DNA of 64,000 nucleotides from Paenibacillus cremeus (GTDB taxonomy: Bacteria; Bacillota; Bacilli; Paenibacillales; NBRC-103111): contig NZ_VNJI01000010.1 of NCBI RefSeq assembly GCF_007786445.1, positions 62,001 to 126,000 on the forward strand, in the 5' to 3' direction. Under the pieces are notes generated by a model. It had not been told where the DNA came from. It did not search any database and was given only the letters and a program-made list of their open reading frames with translations. A program made the position numbers and the translations under genes. Positions 40,560 through 50,011 of the stretch are shown piece after piece. Position 1 is the first letter of the stretch, and each line of letters opens with the position of its first letter.

Positions 40560-43496
40560 TTAGTCCTCACCAAGCTTGACAGCTTGGTGGATTTTGATGC
40601 GGGACAGCATCGAGCCGAGGATGAACAGTCCAATCGACAGCATGAAGCCGACGATAATAAAGAGCTGCAGCTGGTCTCGAGGATCGAAGGTAACCTGAAA
40701 CGGCGGCACCTGAGACGACGTCTGCAGGGACAGCTGGAACATCGGCACGAACAGCCGGCTGGCCGTGTTGCCCAGCAGCACACCGATGGCAATGGCCGCA
40801 CCGGAGGTCAGCAGCTGCTCGCCCACCAGCATGATCATCAGCTGGCGGAATGAGATCCCCATAGCGCGAAGAATACCAAGCTGCAGCACGCGGCCGGACA
40901 GCGACAAAATCCAGTACAGCAGGAAGCCGAAGAAGCTGATAATGATCGAGATTAGAAACCCTAGCGTCATAACCCCATTAATGGCGAGCTGGAACGGATC
41001 GTTTTTCGCGCGGATCAGCAGTTGCTTGGCATCGTTCAGCTTCGTGACGGGAATGTTCTTATCCTCGAGCGATTGATACAGCTGCTGGCTGCTCGCATCC
41101 GGCTTCAGCTTCAACCAAACATCGTAAGGCTCCAGCGCCAGATTGTTCTGTATAAACGATAAATGCCCGACGATGAGCATAGGGTATTTGACCTTGGTCG
41201 AGGTCTTCGCATTTTTGTTCGCGGCTGTACCAGCACTGCTCGTGGCCGATTTATCGCTAAAGTTCGGATTCGGATTCCACGATGGCCAGTAATCGATAAT
41301 GCCGTAAATATTGAACATGGCGGCCTCCACCCCGCTCCAGCCGGCGTAGATATGGTCTCCAGGCTTGAGGTTGAATTGGTCCGCAATCGACCTAGAGATC
41401 AGCACCGCGGAAGGATCCACCGCCATCAGGTTCAGGTAATCGTTAAGATGATGATCGAGCAGCCCATTGCGCAGCCAAGCGGTCTGACCAAAGGCATCCG
41501 TATCGATGCCCATGATGGTCGCGGTATCCTTGTTTTTACCTGATGTAATCGCCGCGTCCTTTTTCACGAACACCTTGGCCGCCGATTCCACACCGGGAAG
41601 CTGCGTCAAGGGCAAGAATGGCGGCTCCGAAAACTGTATTTTCTTTTTCACCGCTGGGATCACTACAGGCGCAGGGGTGCCATCCTCATCGCTTGAGGCA
41701 TCCGGCTGCTGATCCTCCATGCCCGGGGGCGGCGCATCGTCCTCCCATTTGATCTGCATCATAATGTCCGCGCCATTGCCGTACAGAATTTTTTCGCTGG
41801 AATTCTTATTAATCGTCCGCGCCGCACTGGCGCTAAACATTCCTGTAGCCAGCGTAACGCTCAGAAATACCATGATGGCTTGATACTGCGTCGTCGAGCG
41901 CCCTACCTGCAGCAGAGTCGAGTACAGCGACGGCGGCCACCACTTGCGCCCGATGCCGTACAAGAGTCGGATGAGAAAAGGATAAATCCGCAGCAGTAGG
42001 AAAGCGCAGCCCAGAATAAACAACGCCGGTACAAGAAACAGCAGCGGATCGATACGCAAATCGGTTGCGTCTAAACCTAACGACTGCAAATCGTTCATTC
42101 GCCGCTGGAAGGTCTGCAAGCCGTAGATCGCGATCCCAACCAGCACCACATCGACAAAATATTTGTGCCAAAACGACTGCTTCTGCTGCCTCGCCATCTG
42201 CTGCTTGTGACCGACAATCGTCGCTCTAGTAGCAAAGAGAACCGGAAGGATCGTCATCGCAACCGAGCACAGCACGGCAATGAGGCCGTATTGATACGCA
42301 TCTCGCGTAAGCTCTACCTTCAGTGCTGCGCGCTGAACGAACTCCAGGAAGCCGTTGGAGGCACCGAGCACCTTCGTCAGCATCAGACCGACATAAGGTC
42401 CGACAGCAAGCGCAATGGCTCCCAGCATCAGCCCCTCGATCAAATAGCTGGCGACGATCTGAAATCGGCTCGCCCCACGGCTGCGCAGGACAGCGATCTC
42501 CGTTTTTTGCCGCTCCGTAATCAGGTTCGACACCATAAAGAGGTAGTAGGCCAGCATGATCATCACCGGCACATTGAGCGACCAAAGCATCAGCTTCAGC
42601 CGTTCTTCCTTGACGTAATAGCCACCCATGGTTTGCAGCGCCGGCGCTTTCATAGACACATTGGCAAACCGCTCGCCCAAAAAGTTCTCCGTACCCGCAT
42701 ACCAGGAGCTGAAGATCGGGATCGAATTCAGGGTCATCTTGGTGTAATCCACGGCGGTATACCAGATGGACGACCGCACAAACAGCTGCTGCTCTTCCAT
42801 AAATGACTTTTCGAACGTTTCAAATGGGATCAGGAAGCTGCCCCGATAGCTGGACATGTAGTTGTACCAGTACAGGTCGTCGTATGATTTCCGATCAATG
42901 ACACCTACCACTTTAAACTTCAGCGGCGTCACGCCTTCATCGGAGATGACAAATTCGTTGCCGACAACGAGCTTTAGGTTGCTTAACGCATCCTCTACGA
43001 CCACGACCTCGTATTCCCCGTTGACCGGCTCTTTTTGCGGCCAGACCCCATCCTTCAGCACGGCATGCTCCTGCATCTCGCTCATCGCGACGATGTCCAC
43101 CGGACGGTTCACCTTGTCATCCACCCGGGTCGGGTCAACAGGCAGCATAGCAAAGCGATCGGTCGCCCGTTCAATCACATAGGTCTTTAAAGGCAGGCCT
43201 AGACGCGGGTGAAGCTGCTCTGTCATGAAGCGATCCGCTTCGCGCAGCTTTTTGACGTTATCCTCCACCCCGTTCTCCGCACTGGAGTAGATGGAGGTCC
43301 ATAGGATGCCAGGATATTGCTGTGTGTCCGTTTGCAAAAGCTCCAAATCCTTAATCAGCAGCCGATGCAAAATCGCATTCGTATAGATCGGCATACTGCT
43401 CGCGAGCCCCACGGAAATGACCAGGCCGAGCAGCAAGCTGAGCTCCAGCCATTTGTTTTTGACCATCTTACGGATCATCATGACCAATAACGCCAC
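40560..43496 (-). CDS. Giant FtsX/MacB-type ABC permease
   Basis: Protein of 978 residues from a GTG with GAGGTG upstream. An N-terminal membrane segment (residues about 18-40), a large extracellular region, then a cluster of segments (residues about 300-410 and 460-540), a second long extracellular region with an acidic loop (WEDDAPPPGMEDQQPDASS), and a C-terminal cluster of FtsX segments (about 850-970). The layout resembles two fused FtsX-type permeases, so one gene may supply both halves. This sits between adaptor and ATPase genes. Substrates of such systems are peptides, lipids or exported proteins; not identifiable here. Confidence 0.85.
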   Translation of the reverse strand: MALLVMMIRKMVKNKWLELSLLLGLVISVGLASSMPIYTNAILHRLLIKDLELLQTDTQQYPGILWTSIYSSAENGVEDNVKKLREADRFMTEQLHPRLGLPLKTYVIERATDRFAMLPVDPTRVDDKVNRPVDIVAMSEMQEHAVLKDGVWPQKEPVNGEYEVVVVEDALSNLKLVVGNEFVISDEGVTPLKFKVVGVIDRKSYDDLYWYNYMSSYRGSFLIPFETFEKSFMEEQQLFVRSSIWYTAVDYTKMTLNSIPIFSSWYAGTENFLGERFANVSMKAPALQTMGGYYVKEERLKLMLWSLNVPVMIMLAYYLFMVSNLITERQKTEIAVLRSRGASRFQIVASYLIEGLMLGAIALAVGPYVGLMLTKVLGASNGFLEFVQRAALKVELTRDAYQYGLIAVLCSVAMTILPVLFATRATIVGHKQQMARQQKQSFWHKYFVDVVLVGIAIYGLQTFQRRMNDLQSLGLDATDLRIDPLLFLVPALFILGCAFLLLRIYPFLIRLLYGIGRKWWPPSLYSTLLQVGRSTTQYQAIMVFLSVTLATGMFSASAARTINKNSSEKILYGNGADIMMQIKWEDDAPPPGMEDQQPDASSDEDGTPAPVVIPAVKKKIQFSEPPFLPLTQLPGVESAAKVFVKKDAAITSGKNKDTATIMGIDTDAFGQTAWLRNGLLDHHLNDYLNLMAVDPSAVLISRSIADQFNLKPGDHIYAGWSGVEAAMFNIYGIIDYWPSWNPNPNFSDKSATSSAGTAANKNAKTSTKVKYPMLIVGHLSFIQNNLALEPYDVWLKLKPDASSQQLYQSLEDKNIPVTKLNDAKQLLIRAKNDPFQLAINGVMTLGFLISIIISFFGFLLYWILSLSGRVLQLGILRAMGISFRQLMIMLVGEQLLTSGAAIAIGVLLGNTASRLFVPMFQLSLQTSSQVPPFQVTFDPRDQLQLFIIVGFMLSIGLFILGSMLSRIKIHQAVKLGED

Positions 43497-43507
43497 GAAG
43501 CGTCACC

Positions 43508-44563
43508 TCAATTGTTTAAAATCACCTTCTGGCCTTCCTTTAGCCCCTTGCGGATTTCCACTTCGGTGGCGGACACGATCCCTTTTTCCACATCAATCTC
43601 TTTCCGGCTGTCGCCTTCGAGCACCTGCACATAATCGCGTCCCATGTACGATCGCAGCCCCACCTTCGGGATAACCAGCACGCCGTCCCGCTTCTCGGTC
43701 ACGATTGTAATGTCTGCGTTGCTGCCAATCGTCACGTCCCCCGGCAAATCCGCTACGCTGATCGCTACCGTTTTGGCATTCTTATCGTTGACGGCCTTCA
43801 CATCGGATGTCGGAGCAGTGGCTGGAATTTGCACCACGGTGCCTTTATACAGCTTGTTTTTGATTTTGACATCCGCGTCCATACCGATCTGAATCCCGGT
43901 CAAATCCGTGATGTTCGTGAATTCGTAAACGAGCTTCATCTTCGTCGGATCGGATACCGTCACCAGCTGCTTATAAGCCTGAACCACATCCCCCTGCTTA
44001 ATCGGATCAATGTAGGTTACGATCCCGCTTACATCCGACACCAGCTTGGCCCGCTTCATCTGGGCATTGAGCATATCCAGCTGAATCTGCTCCTTCTGCA
44101 CGTCGAGCACCTTCATCCGAATCGACATGGCGTCGCCGCGCTTCTCATCCTTCGTCTGCTCCAGCGCGATATTGGCCTTCTCCAGCACCAGCTCCTGCTG
44201 ACGAACCCGACTGATCAAATCCCCGGTCTCGATCGAAGCGATCACATCTCCGGCCTTCACCTCGGACCCCAGCCCGACGTTCATCGTCGCCAGTCGCCCG
44301 CCCGATTCAATAAAAAACAAATATTGCAGCCGATCCGATGCAAACGTCCCTACACCAGTGACCGCCTTCGTCACGCTTCCCTTTTTCACATCGTAGAGCT
44401 CAAAATTTTCCTTCACCGGCTTCACGAGCGGAGGCTTCAACGCCTCCTCTTCCTTCGGGAGCAGACTGCATCCGGATAAAAGCGCAGTCAGCGTCACCGT
44501 GCACGCCAGCGGTCCCCACAGCTTACGGGCACCGATACCGGCCCCATTAGGCTTCTTCCACAA
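43508..44563 (-). CDS. Lipoprotein membrane-fusion/adaptor protein, MacA/HlyD-like
   Basis: Protein of 351 residues. I prefer the TTG at 44563, nine bases after GGAGG; ATG 44584 and 44572 are in frame upstream. The N-terminus MWKKPNGAG... leads to lipobox LLSGC. Then a barrel-sandwich hybrid half (VGLGSEVKAGDVIASIETGDL), a helical hairpin of about 60 residues (QELVLEKANIALEQTKDEK...), the second half (DVSGIVTYIDPIKQGDVVQ), and a C-terminal beta domain (DVQVLEGDSRKEIDVEKG). It overlaps the upstream ATPase by 17 bases, so the genes are one operon. It is probably the extracellular adaptor for the giant permease. Confidence 0.86.
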   Translation of the reverse strand: MWKKPNGAGIGARKLWGPLACTVTLTALLSGCSLLPKEEEALKPPLVKPVKENFELYDVKKGSVTKAVTGVGTFASDRLQYLFFIESGGRLATMNVGLGSEVKAGDVIASIETGDLISRVRQQELVLEKANIALEQTKDEKRGDAMSIRMKVLDVQKEQIQLDMLNAQMKRAKLVSDVSGIVTYIDPIKQGDVVQAYKQLVTVSDPTKMKLVYEFTNITDLTGIQIGMDADVKIKNKLYKGTVVQIPATAPTSDVKAVNDKNAKTVAISVADLPGDVTIGSNADITIVTEKRDGVLVIPKVGLRSYMGRDYVQVLEGDSRKEIDVEKGIVSATEVEIRKGLKEGQKVILNN

Positions 44564-45254
44564 TGTGTCCATCCTCCAATGCATACACTTGATCGACGAT
44601 TTCCATAATCGCCGGGTCGTGCGTCGTGAGTATAATCGTCATTTTCTCCTGCTGCACCAAATCCTTGAACACCTTCATCACCTGCAGCCCCATCCGGCTG
44701 TCCAGCTCCGCTGTAGGCTCGTCAGCCAGCAGCAACGAGGGACGATGAGCAATCGCCCTGGCAATCGCTACGCGCTGCTGCTCCCCCCCGGACATCTCGA
44801 AGGGACGGTGCTTCATCCGCGGCTTCAAGCCGACGAAATCGAGCGCCTGCTCGGCGTAGTCACGCCGTTTGGAGGAGGCCACCCCGGCAATGCGCAGCCC
44901 GAATTCGACGTTCTCATAAGCAGACATATAGGGAACGAGAGCAAACGATTGAAAAATCAGGCCCAGCTGCGTACGCCGCCACTCATTGCGCTGCTTGTCC
45001 GACCAGCCGGTCAGTTCGTGGCCGTTAAAATAAATCGCGCCCTCCGTCGGCCGATCAAGAGATCCGAGCATGTTGAGCAGCGTCGTTTTGCCCGAGCCGG
45101 AACGCCCCTTGAGCGCCACCAGCCGGCCCGGTGCGATGCGGAGATTCGCCCCGCGCAGCGCGTGGACTGCGGCCGTGCCTTTGCCGAACGTACGGGTGAT
45201 GCCCACCGCTTCGATGATCGGTTCGATGTCCATCCCCCGGTATGGAATTGTCAT
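44547..45254 (-). CDS. ABC transporter ATPase, MacB/LolD type
   Basis: Protein of 235 residues with Walker A GRSGSGKTTLLN, signature [18 protein letters not shown], Walker [13 protein letters not shown], and the switch His in ILTTHDP. It has the usual length for a stand-alone ATPase. I start at ATG 45254 after GAAGGA, 11 bases upstream; ATG 45233 is the alternative. It is the first gene of the five-gene operon. A second ATPase (39618) follows three genes later, so this system has two different ATPases. Confidence 0.88.
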   Translation of the reverse strand: MTIPYRGMDIEPIIEAVGITRTFGKGTAAVHALRGANLRIAPGRLVALKGRSGSGKTTLLNMLGSLDRPTEGAIYFNGHELTGWSDKQRNEWRRTQLGLIFQSFALVPYMSAYENVEFGLRIAGVASSKRRDYAEQALDFVGLKPRMKHRPFEMSGGEQQRVAIARAIAHRPSLLLADEPTAELDSRMGLQVMKVFKDLVQQEKMTIILTTHDPAIMEIVDQVYALEDGHIVEEA

Positions 45255-45321
45255 TGCGATCACATTCCTTCTTCGATTGTAAGCGTTCACTTTATTAACT
45301 CTACTGTGTTCCAGCGCATAA

Positions 45322-45357
45322 AAAAAGACTCCTATTTGTTGGAAAAGGAGTCTTTTT
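45322..45357 (-). terminator. Terminator of the two-component operon
   Basis: AAAAAGACTCCT and AGGAGTCTTTTT form a twelve-base perfect stem with T- and A-runs, between the response regulator stop and the ABC operon start. Confidence 0.88.
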
Positions 45358-45374
45358 GTTCGATTCCGATCGTT

Positions 45375-46919
45375 TTACTCGCGATCTACAAATTCCTTTG
45401 GTGTGCAGCCAACCAGTTTTTTGAACGTCTTAGCAAATGCTTTGGCATCATGAAAGCCGACCGCTTCCGCGATCTCATACACCTTCCGGCTGCCATCCTG
45501 CAGCATGCGTTTGGCGGCCTGCATACGAATCCGCGTCAACGCTTCCGATAGCGGCTCGCCCGTTTCTTTGCTGTACAGATCGCTCAAATAGCTGCGGCTT
45601 AGCCGAACATGATCTGCGATGTCCGTCGTGCTGACCGGCAAATGGTAGTGGGCTTGCATATACTCATACGCTTTGCGGATAAACGGATTGCGTGACGTCA
45701 TCACGTCCGAGCCCATGCCACTTTGAAGCGTGATCAGATGGAGGATGGCCGATTCGGTGAACTGGGCTAAGGGCTCCAGCTGTAAATGATTCGGCACGCT
45801 ATCAGAATGGAGATACGCTTCCTCATAGGTCTCCAAATCCAGCGCTTCATTGTACTGCTGAGCGAAGGCCGCGGCCAGGCTGAGCAGCTCTTGATAAAAG
45901 GCATACACCCTCGCTACCTGCGGGCGCTCCGCCGCAATTCGATGAGCGATCTCCCGCAGCCAGTGAAGGGCCGCCTCCGAGTTCGCCGCTGCAAGCGCCC
46001 GAAGCAAATTGTGCTTCTCCTCCTGCGGTAAGCGACCGTCCCTTGCTGTGTCGGCGCTGCCCGCGTAGAAATAGCGCTCCCACTCCAGCTGATGCTGCTC
46101 TAGGGCAGCCTGTAGTTCCACTAGATTATGAATACCACTAACGGAAGATATAAAAAAATGAGGTCTATCGACTTCGCCAGCCGACACCCGGGGACCCCCA
46201 TGTGCTTGCAGCTGCCCCCGAACATGCGCTGTGATGTCCTGCGCTGCAGCAGAGTCGAGATAAAGCACCATCCCTTGGCGCTCCGTCCAAGACATCAGGG
46301 CAATGGCATCGGGAAAGGCTCCGCTTGCCGATGACCAGTTGAGGTCCGATGACAAATGAATCATACAGCTGACGAAAGCTGCGGTGTCGGTTGAGTTTGT
46401 GCCGCAGAGGCTTCGCAGCTGTTCATCCTTTTCCAGTGGCGGCTCTTCCTCCAGCAGCCTGCGAAGATAGAGCCCTGTCTGCGTCGGGCGTGACTGCTCC
46501 AGCTGCTCCCGCCAGCGGTTGCGCTCCGCCGCCTCGGTTCGCTTGCGCACCAGCGCTTCCTTGGCCTCGTGCAGCACCACGGTTAAGCCTTCCGGCTCCA
46601 TCGTCGGCTTTAAAATATAGTCGCCAGCCCCATGCTTCATCGCTTCCTTCACGACTTGAAAATCGTCCAGACAGCTCAGCACGACAACCGCCACATCGAG
46701 CTGCTCCTGCTCCAGCTTGCGAACGAGCTCTAAGCCGTCCATGCGAGGCATGAGAATATCTGTCACAACGATATCGATCTCGCCCTTCTGAAGCGCATCC
46801 CAGGCCTCCAGCCCGTCCTCCGCTTCGCCGTACCAAGCCAGCCCCTCCGACTCCCAATCGATCATGGTCCTCAGCACCTGGCGAATAATCGGCTCGTCAT
46901 CTACAATCAGTACGTTCAC
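45375..46919 (-). CDS. YesN-type response regulator with AraC output domain
   Basis: Protein of 514 residues. The receiver domain has DDEPIIRQVLR, the phosphoacceptor Asp in DIVVTDILMPRMDGLEL (about residue 55) and the Lys in DYILKPTM. A long central linker follows, and the C-terminal AraC HTH (LSRSYLSDLYSKETGEPL, YEIAEAVGFHDAKAFAKTFKKLVG) covers the last 100 residues. It begins at a GTG six bases after the kinase stop. The YesM/YesN type usually controls sugar ABC systems; here the next operon downstream is the MacAB-like one. Confidence 0.93.
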   Translation of the reverse strand: MNVLIVDDEPIIRQVLRTMIDWESEGLAWYGEAEDGLEAWDALQKGEIDIVVTDILMPRMDGLELVRKLEQEQLDVAVVVLSCLDDFQVVKEAMKHGAGDYILKPTMEPEGLTVVLHEAKEALVRKRTEAAERNRWREQLEQSRPTQTGLYLRRLLEEEPPLEKDEQLRSLCGTNSTDTAAFVSCMIHLSSDLNWSSASGAFPDAIALMSWTERQGMVLYLDSAAAQDITAHVRGQLQAHGGPRVSAGEVDRPHFFISSVSGIHNLVELQAALEQHQLEWERYFYAGSADTARDGRLPQEEKHNLLRALAAANSEAALHWLREIAHRIAAERPQVARVYAFYQELLSLAAAFAQQYNEALDLETYEEAYLHSDSVPNHLQLEPLAQFTESAILHLITLQSGMGSDVMTSRNPFIRKAYEYMQAHYHLPVSTTDIADHVRLSRSYLSDLYSKETGEPLSEALTRIRMQAAKRMLQDGSRKVYEIAEAVGFHDAKAFAKTFKKLVGCTPKEFVDRE

Positions 46920-46924
46920 CTTCG

Positions 46925-48649
46925 CTATCCCCCGCTTTGATGCATCGGAAGCGTGAGCCGGATCGTCGTGCCTTCCCCCGGCTTGCTGACGATGTGCATG
47001 TTGTAACCGCTGCCGTAATACAGCCGGATTTTTTCACGAATATGCTTGAGACCGATGCCGGTCATCCGTTCTCGAACACGGGGGCCAGCAGGCGGCTCCA
47101 GCTCCATTGTCCCTTGCGCGCTCTCGGTCATGCCCACCCCGTTATCCTCTACTTCGCAAAGGAGCAGGCCGCGGCTCACATCGACGTGAATCCGAACCGC
47201 AATCCGGCCCTCCCGCTTCCCCGGTTCGATCCCATGAACAATCGCATTCTCCACCAGAGGCTGCAGCAGCATGCAGGGCAGCAGGCACTCCTTTGAAGCT
47301 GGCTCCATCTCACAGATCAATTGAATTTTATCCCCGTAGCGGAAACGCTGGATCTCCATATAATCCTGAAGCAGCCCAATTTCCTCTCGAACGGTTATGA
47401 AATCGCCCTTTTTCCCTAAGCTGGCTTGAAGCAGCCGGACCAGCGCCGTCACGGCTTCCGAAATTTGCGGAGTTTTGTGCAGCTTGGCCACCCATTTGAT
47501 CGTATTGAGCGTATTGTACAAAAAGTGCGGATTCAGCTGATATTGCAGCGCTTCCATCTCGGCCTCTTTTTTCAGCGCTTCTTCTCGTTTGACTTGCTTG
47601 ATCAGCTCCTCCAGCCGGTTCAGCATCTGGTTATAGCTCTCACCGAGCTCCTGCAATCCGTTCCCATGCTTGCTCACCCAATAGGCCTTGAGATCCCCCA
47701 GCTCCGCCCGCTTCATCAAGCCGCGCAGCTGCGCTACAGGAGTCATGTAAAGACGCTTATACAAAAATGCACTTGCGGTAAACAGAAGCGCCAGCACCAA
47801 CGTAAACAGCAGTAGAAGGAGCACCACACGGTTCCGATCTGCAAAAGAATGTGCAGGGATCAGCTCGGCTCTTGAATACCAGGAGACGTAAGGGATGCCG
47901 AGTCGCTTTTGCGAGATGTATCGTCCACTGTCCCATTGCTGGAACTCGCCTTTGCGTTCACCCGCTGCTGCCCAGACCTCGGCCTTGGTAGCTGAAGGTT
48001 CTAAGCCGTAGATCAGCTGGCCCTGCTCATCGATCACCGCAAAGCGGCGAAATACACGATCACTCACAGCATCCTTCAGCAGCTTGGACGCATTTAAAGA
48101 GAGGGTCAGCGTGCCTTTGACGATGCTCGTGCCCCGCTCAAACAATGGCGCCGCATAAATCAGCTCATGCTCGCGGGCATTCTCCTCCATCGAGTCCGTC
48201 GTCACAGGCAATAGCAGCCTTTCATTGCGAGATAATGCCGGCAAGCGTCTGGACGCCAGCGATTTCCCTCCCGCGGCCGGCTGATTGCAGAGCGAGAGGC
48301 CTGTGCTGTCTTGAGTGAGGCACAGCTCATTAATATAGCTCCATTGCTGAGCCTGCTGCTTAATCAGCGCATCCAAATAGTCGCGCAGCGCCGCTTCCTC
48401 CGCCGACTCCCGGCTTAGCCCGGTTTCGGCAAATCGTCGAACCGCCCAATCGCCTGAAAGCGTCTTCACCATCCGGTCCAACTCACCCATCGACTGCTCG
48501 ATTCGCTGCGAGGCTTGCTCATGCCACAATCTAGCCTGCTTCTCCTCCTGCTCGCGAGCGGCAGATACTGATTGCCAATAGAGGAGCGCTGCGGTACCGG
48601 AGAAAATCAATAGACAAATGATGCCTAGATAAATCAGCAAACGCAGCAT
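46925..48649 (-). CDS. YesM-type sensor histidine kinase
   Basis: Kinase of 574 residues. Membrane segments lie near residues 5-27 and 280-300, with a Cache-like extracellular sensor between. A HAMP follows (LMKRAELGDLKAYWVSKHGN) and then the His kinase motif YQLNPHFLYNTLNTIKW (His about 375), a hallmark of the LytS/YesM group. The ATPase part has LLQPLVENAIVHG (N box) and GVGMTE. It is upstream of and co-transcribed with the regulator. Signal unknown; the sensor is typical for carbohydrates or envelope stress. Confidence 0.93.
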   Translation of the reverse strand: MLRLLIYLGIICLLIFSGTAALLYWQSVSAAREQEEKQARLWHEQASQRIEQSMGELDRMVKTLSGDWAVRRFAETGLSRESAEEAALRDYLDALIKQQAQQWSYINELCLTQDSTGLSLCNQPAAGGKSLASRRLPALSRNERLLLPVTTDSMEENAREHELIYAAPLFERGTSIVKGTLTLSLNASKLLKDAVSDRVFRRFAVIDEQGQLIYGLEPSATKAEVWAAAGERKGEFQQWDSGRYISQKRLGIPYVSWYSRAELIPAHSFADRNRVVLLLLLFTLVLALLFTASAFLYKRLYMTPVAQLRGLMKRAELGDLKAYWVSKHGNGLQELGESYNQMLNRLEELIKQVKREEALKKEAEMEALQYQLNPHFLYNTLNTIKWVAKLHKTPQISEAVTALVRLLQASLGKKGDFITVREEIGLLQDYMEIQRFRYGDKIQLICEMEPASKECLLPCMLLQPLVENAIVHGIEPGKREGRIAVRIHVDVSRGLLLCEVEDNGVGMTESAQGTMELEPPAGPRVRERMTGIGLKHIREKIRLYYGSGYNMHIVSKPGEGTTIRLTLPMHQSGG

Positions 48650-48706
48650 AGTCTTCCGTCTCCCACGGTAAGTCGTTACTAGTCGTTTTAATCGTTAGGT
48701 AAGGAA

Positions 48707-48738
48707 ACAACCCATGAGCTATGGAGCTCATGGGTTGT
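48707..48738. terminator. Perfect 14-base-pair hairpin, probable terminator
   Basis: ACAACCCATGAGCT and AGCTCATGGGTTGT pair perfectly around a four-base loop. On the minus strand it lies after the stop of the small cysteine protein and is followed by TTCCTTACC, a weak T-run, so a terminator is probable but not certain. Confidence 0.6.
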
Positions 48739-48755
48739 CATTCCAAGCTATCGCC

Positions 48756-49061
48756 TTATGGCGTTCCTGTCAAACTAAGCGCTTGGGAAGAAATCGTTTC
48801 TTTGTAGCGGGACATACAGTTGCACAGGAAATCCTTCCGGCAAACCGGGCAAGGCTCCTTCAAAAGACGGCTAATATGAGTAGGCACGGCTACACCTGCC
48901 GCATCTTTACCAAACGTCAGACGGCAAACGGTCCGGTCTTTCAGTTGCGTTACGACTTCAAACAATCCGTTCTTGGGATTGTTACTGACGATTTTGGCAT
49001 CGACGACTTGCGGATTGTATGCCAAGTTCAGCACCTCTTTCAACATATATAATGATCTCAT
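48756..49061 (-). CDS. Small protein with a C-terminal cysteine cluster, function unknown
   Basis: Protein of about 101 residues (up to 116 if it starts at TTG 49106). I recognise no family. The body is a compact mixed fold: LNLAYNPQVVDAKIVSNNPKNGLFEVVTQL, then TVCRLTFGKDAAGV. The C-terminal CPVCRKDFLCNC (residues about 70-81) is a probable zinc site. The start is unclear; no good Shine-Dalgarno site precedes ATG 49061 or TTG 49106. It is followed by the strong hairpin. Confidence 0.55.
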   Translation of the reverse strand: MRSLYMLKEVLNLAYNPQVVDAKIVSNNPKNGLFEVVTQLKDRTVCRLTFGKDAAGVAVPTHISRLLKEPCPVCRKDFLCNCMSRYKETISSQALSLTGTP

Positions 49062-49134
49062 CAGCGTATCTATGGTTGTTTCGTGGCAAACCTTGTCAGT
49101 AATCAACCATGCGTACTATGAATGATATCGCTTT

Positions 49135-49923
49135 TTATCGGTCTCCGTCAAGCAAATTGCCGAGTCCGCCCAAAATACTGCCTTCCTCTTTCCGGCCGCC
49201 AGGTCCCGCTGCGCTCAGCACCCGGTCTGCCAAACGGCTGAACGGCAGCGATTGAATCCATACGCGGCCCGGTCCTCTCAGCGTAGCAAAGAACAAGCCT
49301 TCACCGCCGAAAATGGCCGTTTTAATCCCCTTCACGAATTCGATGTCGTAATCAACGTCCTGCGTCATGGCCACCAGGCACCCGGTATCCACGCGAATCA
49401 TCTCGCCAGGCTGCAGCACACGCTCGCAGATCGCGCCGCCAGCATGAACGAATGCGAGGCCGTCGCCCTCGATTTTTTGCATAATAAAGCCTTCGCCACC
49501 GAAAAATCCGGTGCCCAGCTTCCGCTGAAAATCGATTCCGACCGATACGCCCTTCGCCGCACAGAGGAAGGCATCCTTTTGGCAAATCAATTTTCCGCCT
49601 AGCATGGATAAGTCCATCGGCAATATTCGGCCGGGATAAGGGGATGCGAAGCTGACCCGCTCTTTGCCGCGGCCTCGGTTCGTAAACACGGTCATAAACA
49701 AGCTCTCGCCGGTTAACAGCCGCTTGCCCGCGCCGAACAGCTTGCCCATTAGGCCTTTTCCTTGATCGCTGCCATCGCCAAAAATCGTTTCCATTTGTAT
49801 GCTTTGATCCATCATCATCATGCTTCCGGCTTCAGCTACAACACTTTCACCCGGATCCAGCTCGATTTCGACATACTGCATTTCCGAGCCGTTGATTTGG
49901 TAATCAATTTCATGTGCGTTCAT
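49135..49923 (-). CDS. AIM24/TIGR00266-family protein
   Basis: Protein of 262 residues, all beta with no signal peptide. The ATG at 49923 has GAGGAG 8 bases upstream. Motifs of the family are [73 protein letters not shown] and [20 protein letters not shown]. The fold is a trimeric beta-helix-like barrel. The family is widespread and its role unclear; mitochondrial AIM24 helps cristae organisation. The gene stands alone. Confidence 0.9.
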   Translation of the reverse strand: MNAHEIDYQINGSEMQYVEIELDPGESVVAEAGSMMMMDQSIQMETIFGDGSDQGKGLMGKLFGAGKRLLTGESLFMTVFTNRGRGKERVSFASPYPGRILPMDLSMLGGKLICQKDAFLCAAKGVSVGIDFQRKLGTGFFGGEGFIMQKIEGDGLAFVHAGGAICERVLQPGEMIRVDTGCLVAMTQDVDYDIEFVKGIKTAIFGGEGLFFATLRGPGRVWIQSLPFSRLADRVLSAAGPGGRKEEGSILGGLGNLLDGDR

Positions 49924-50011
49924 AACGTCCACTCCTCTGCCAATTCAAGATCGATCAGATCCGTTCTGCCAAACAGAGCTGCTCCATGCATGATCATACG
50001 ACAGAGCAGGT

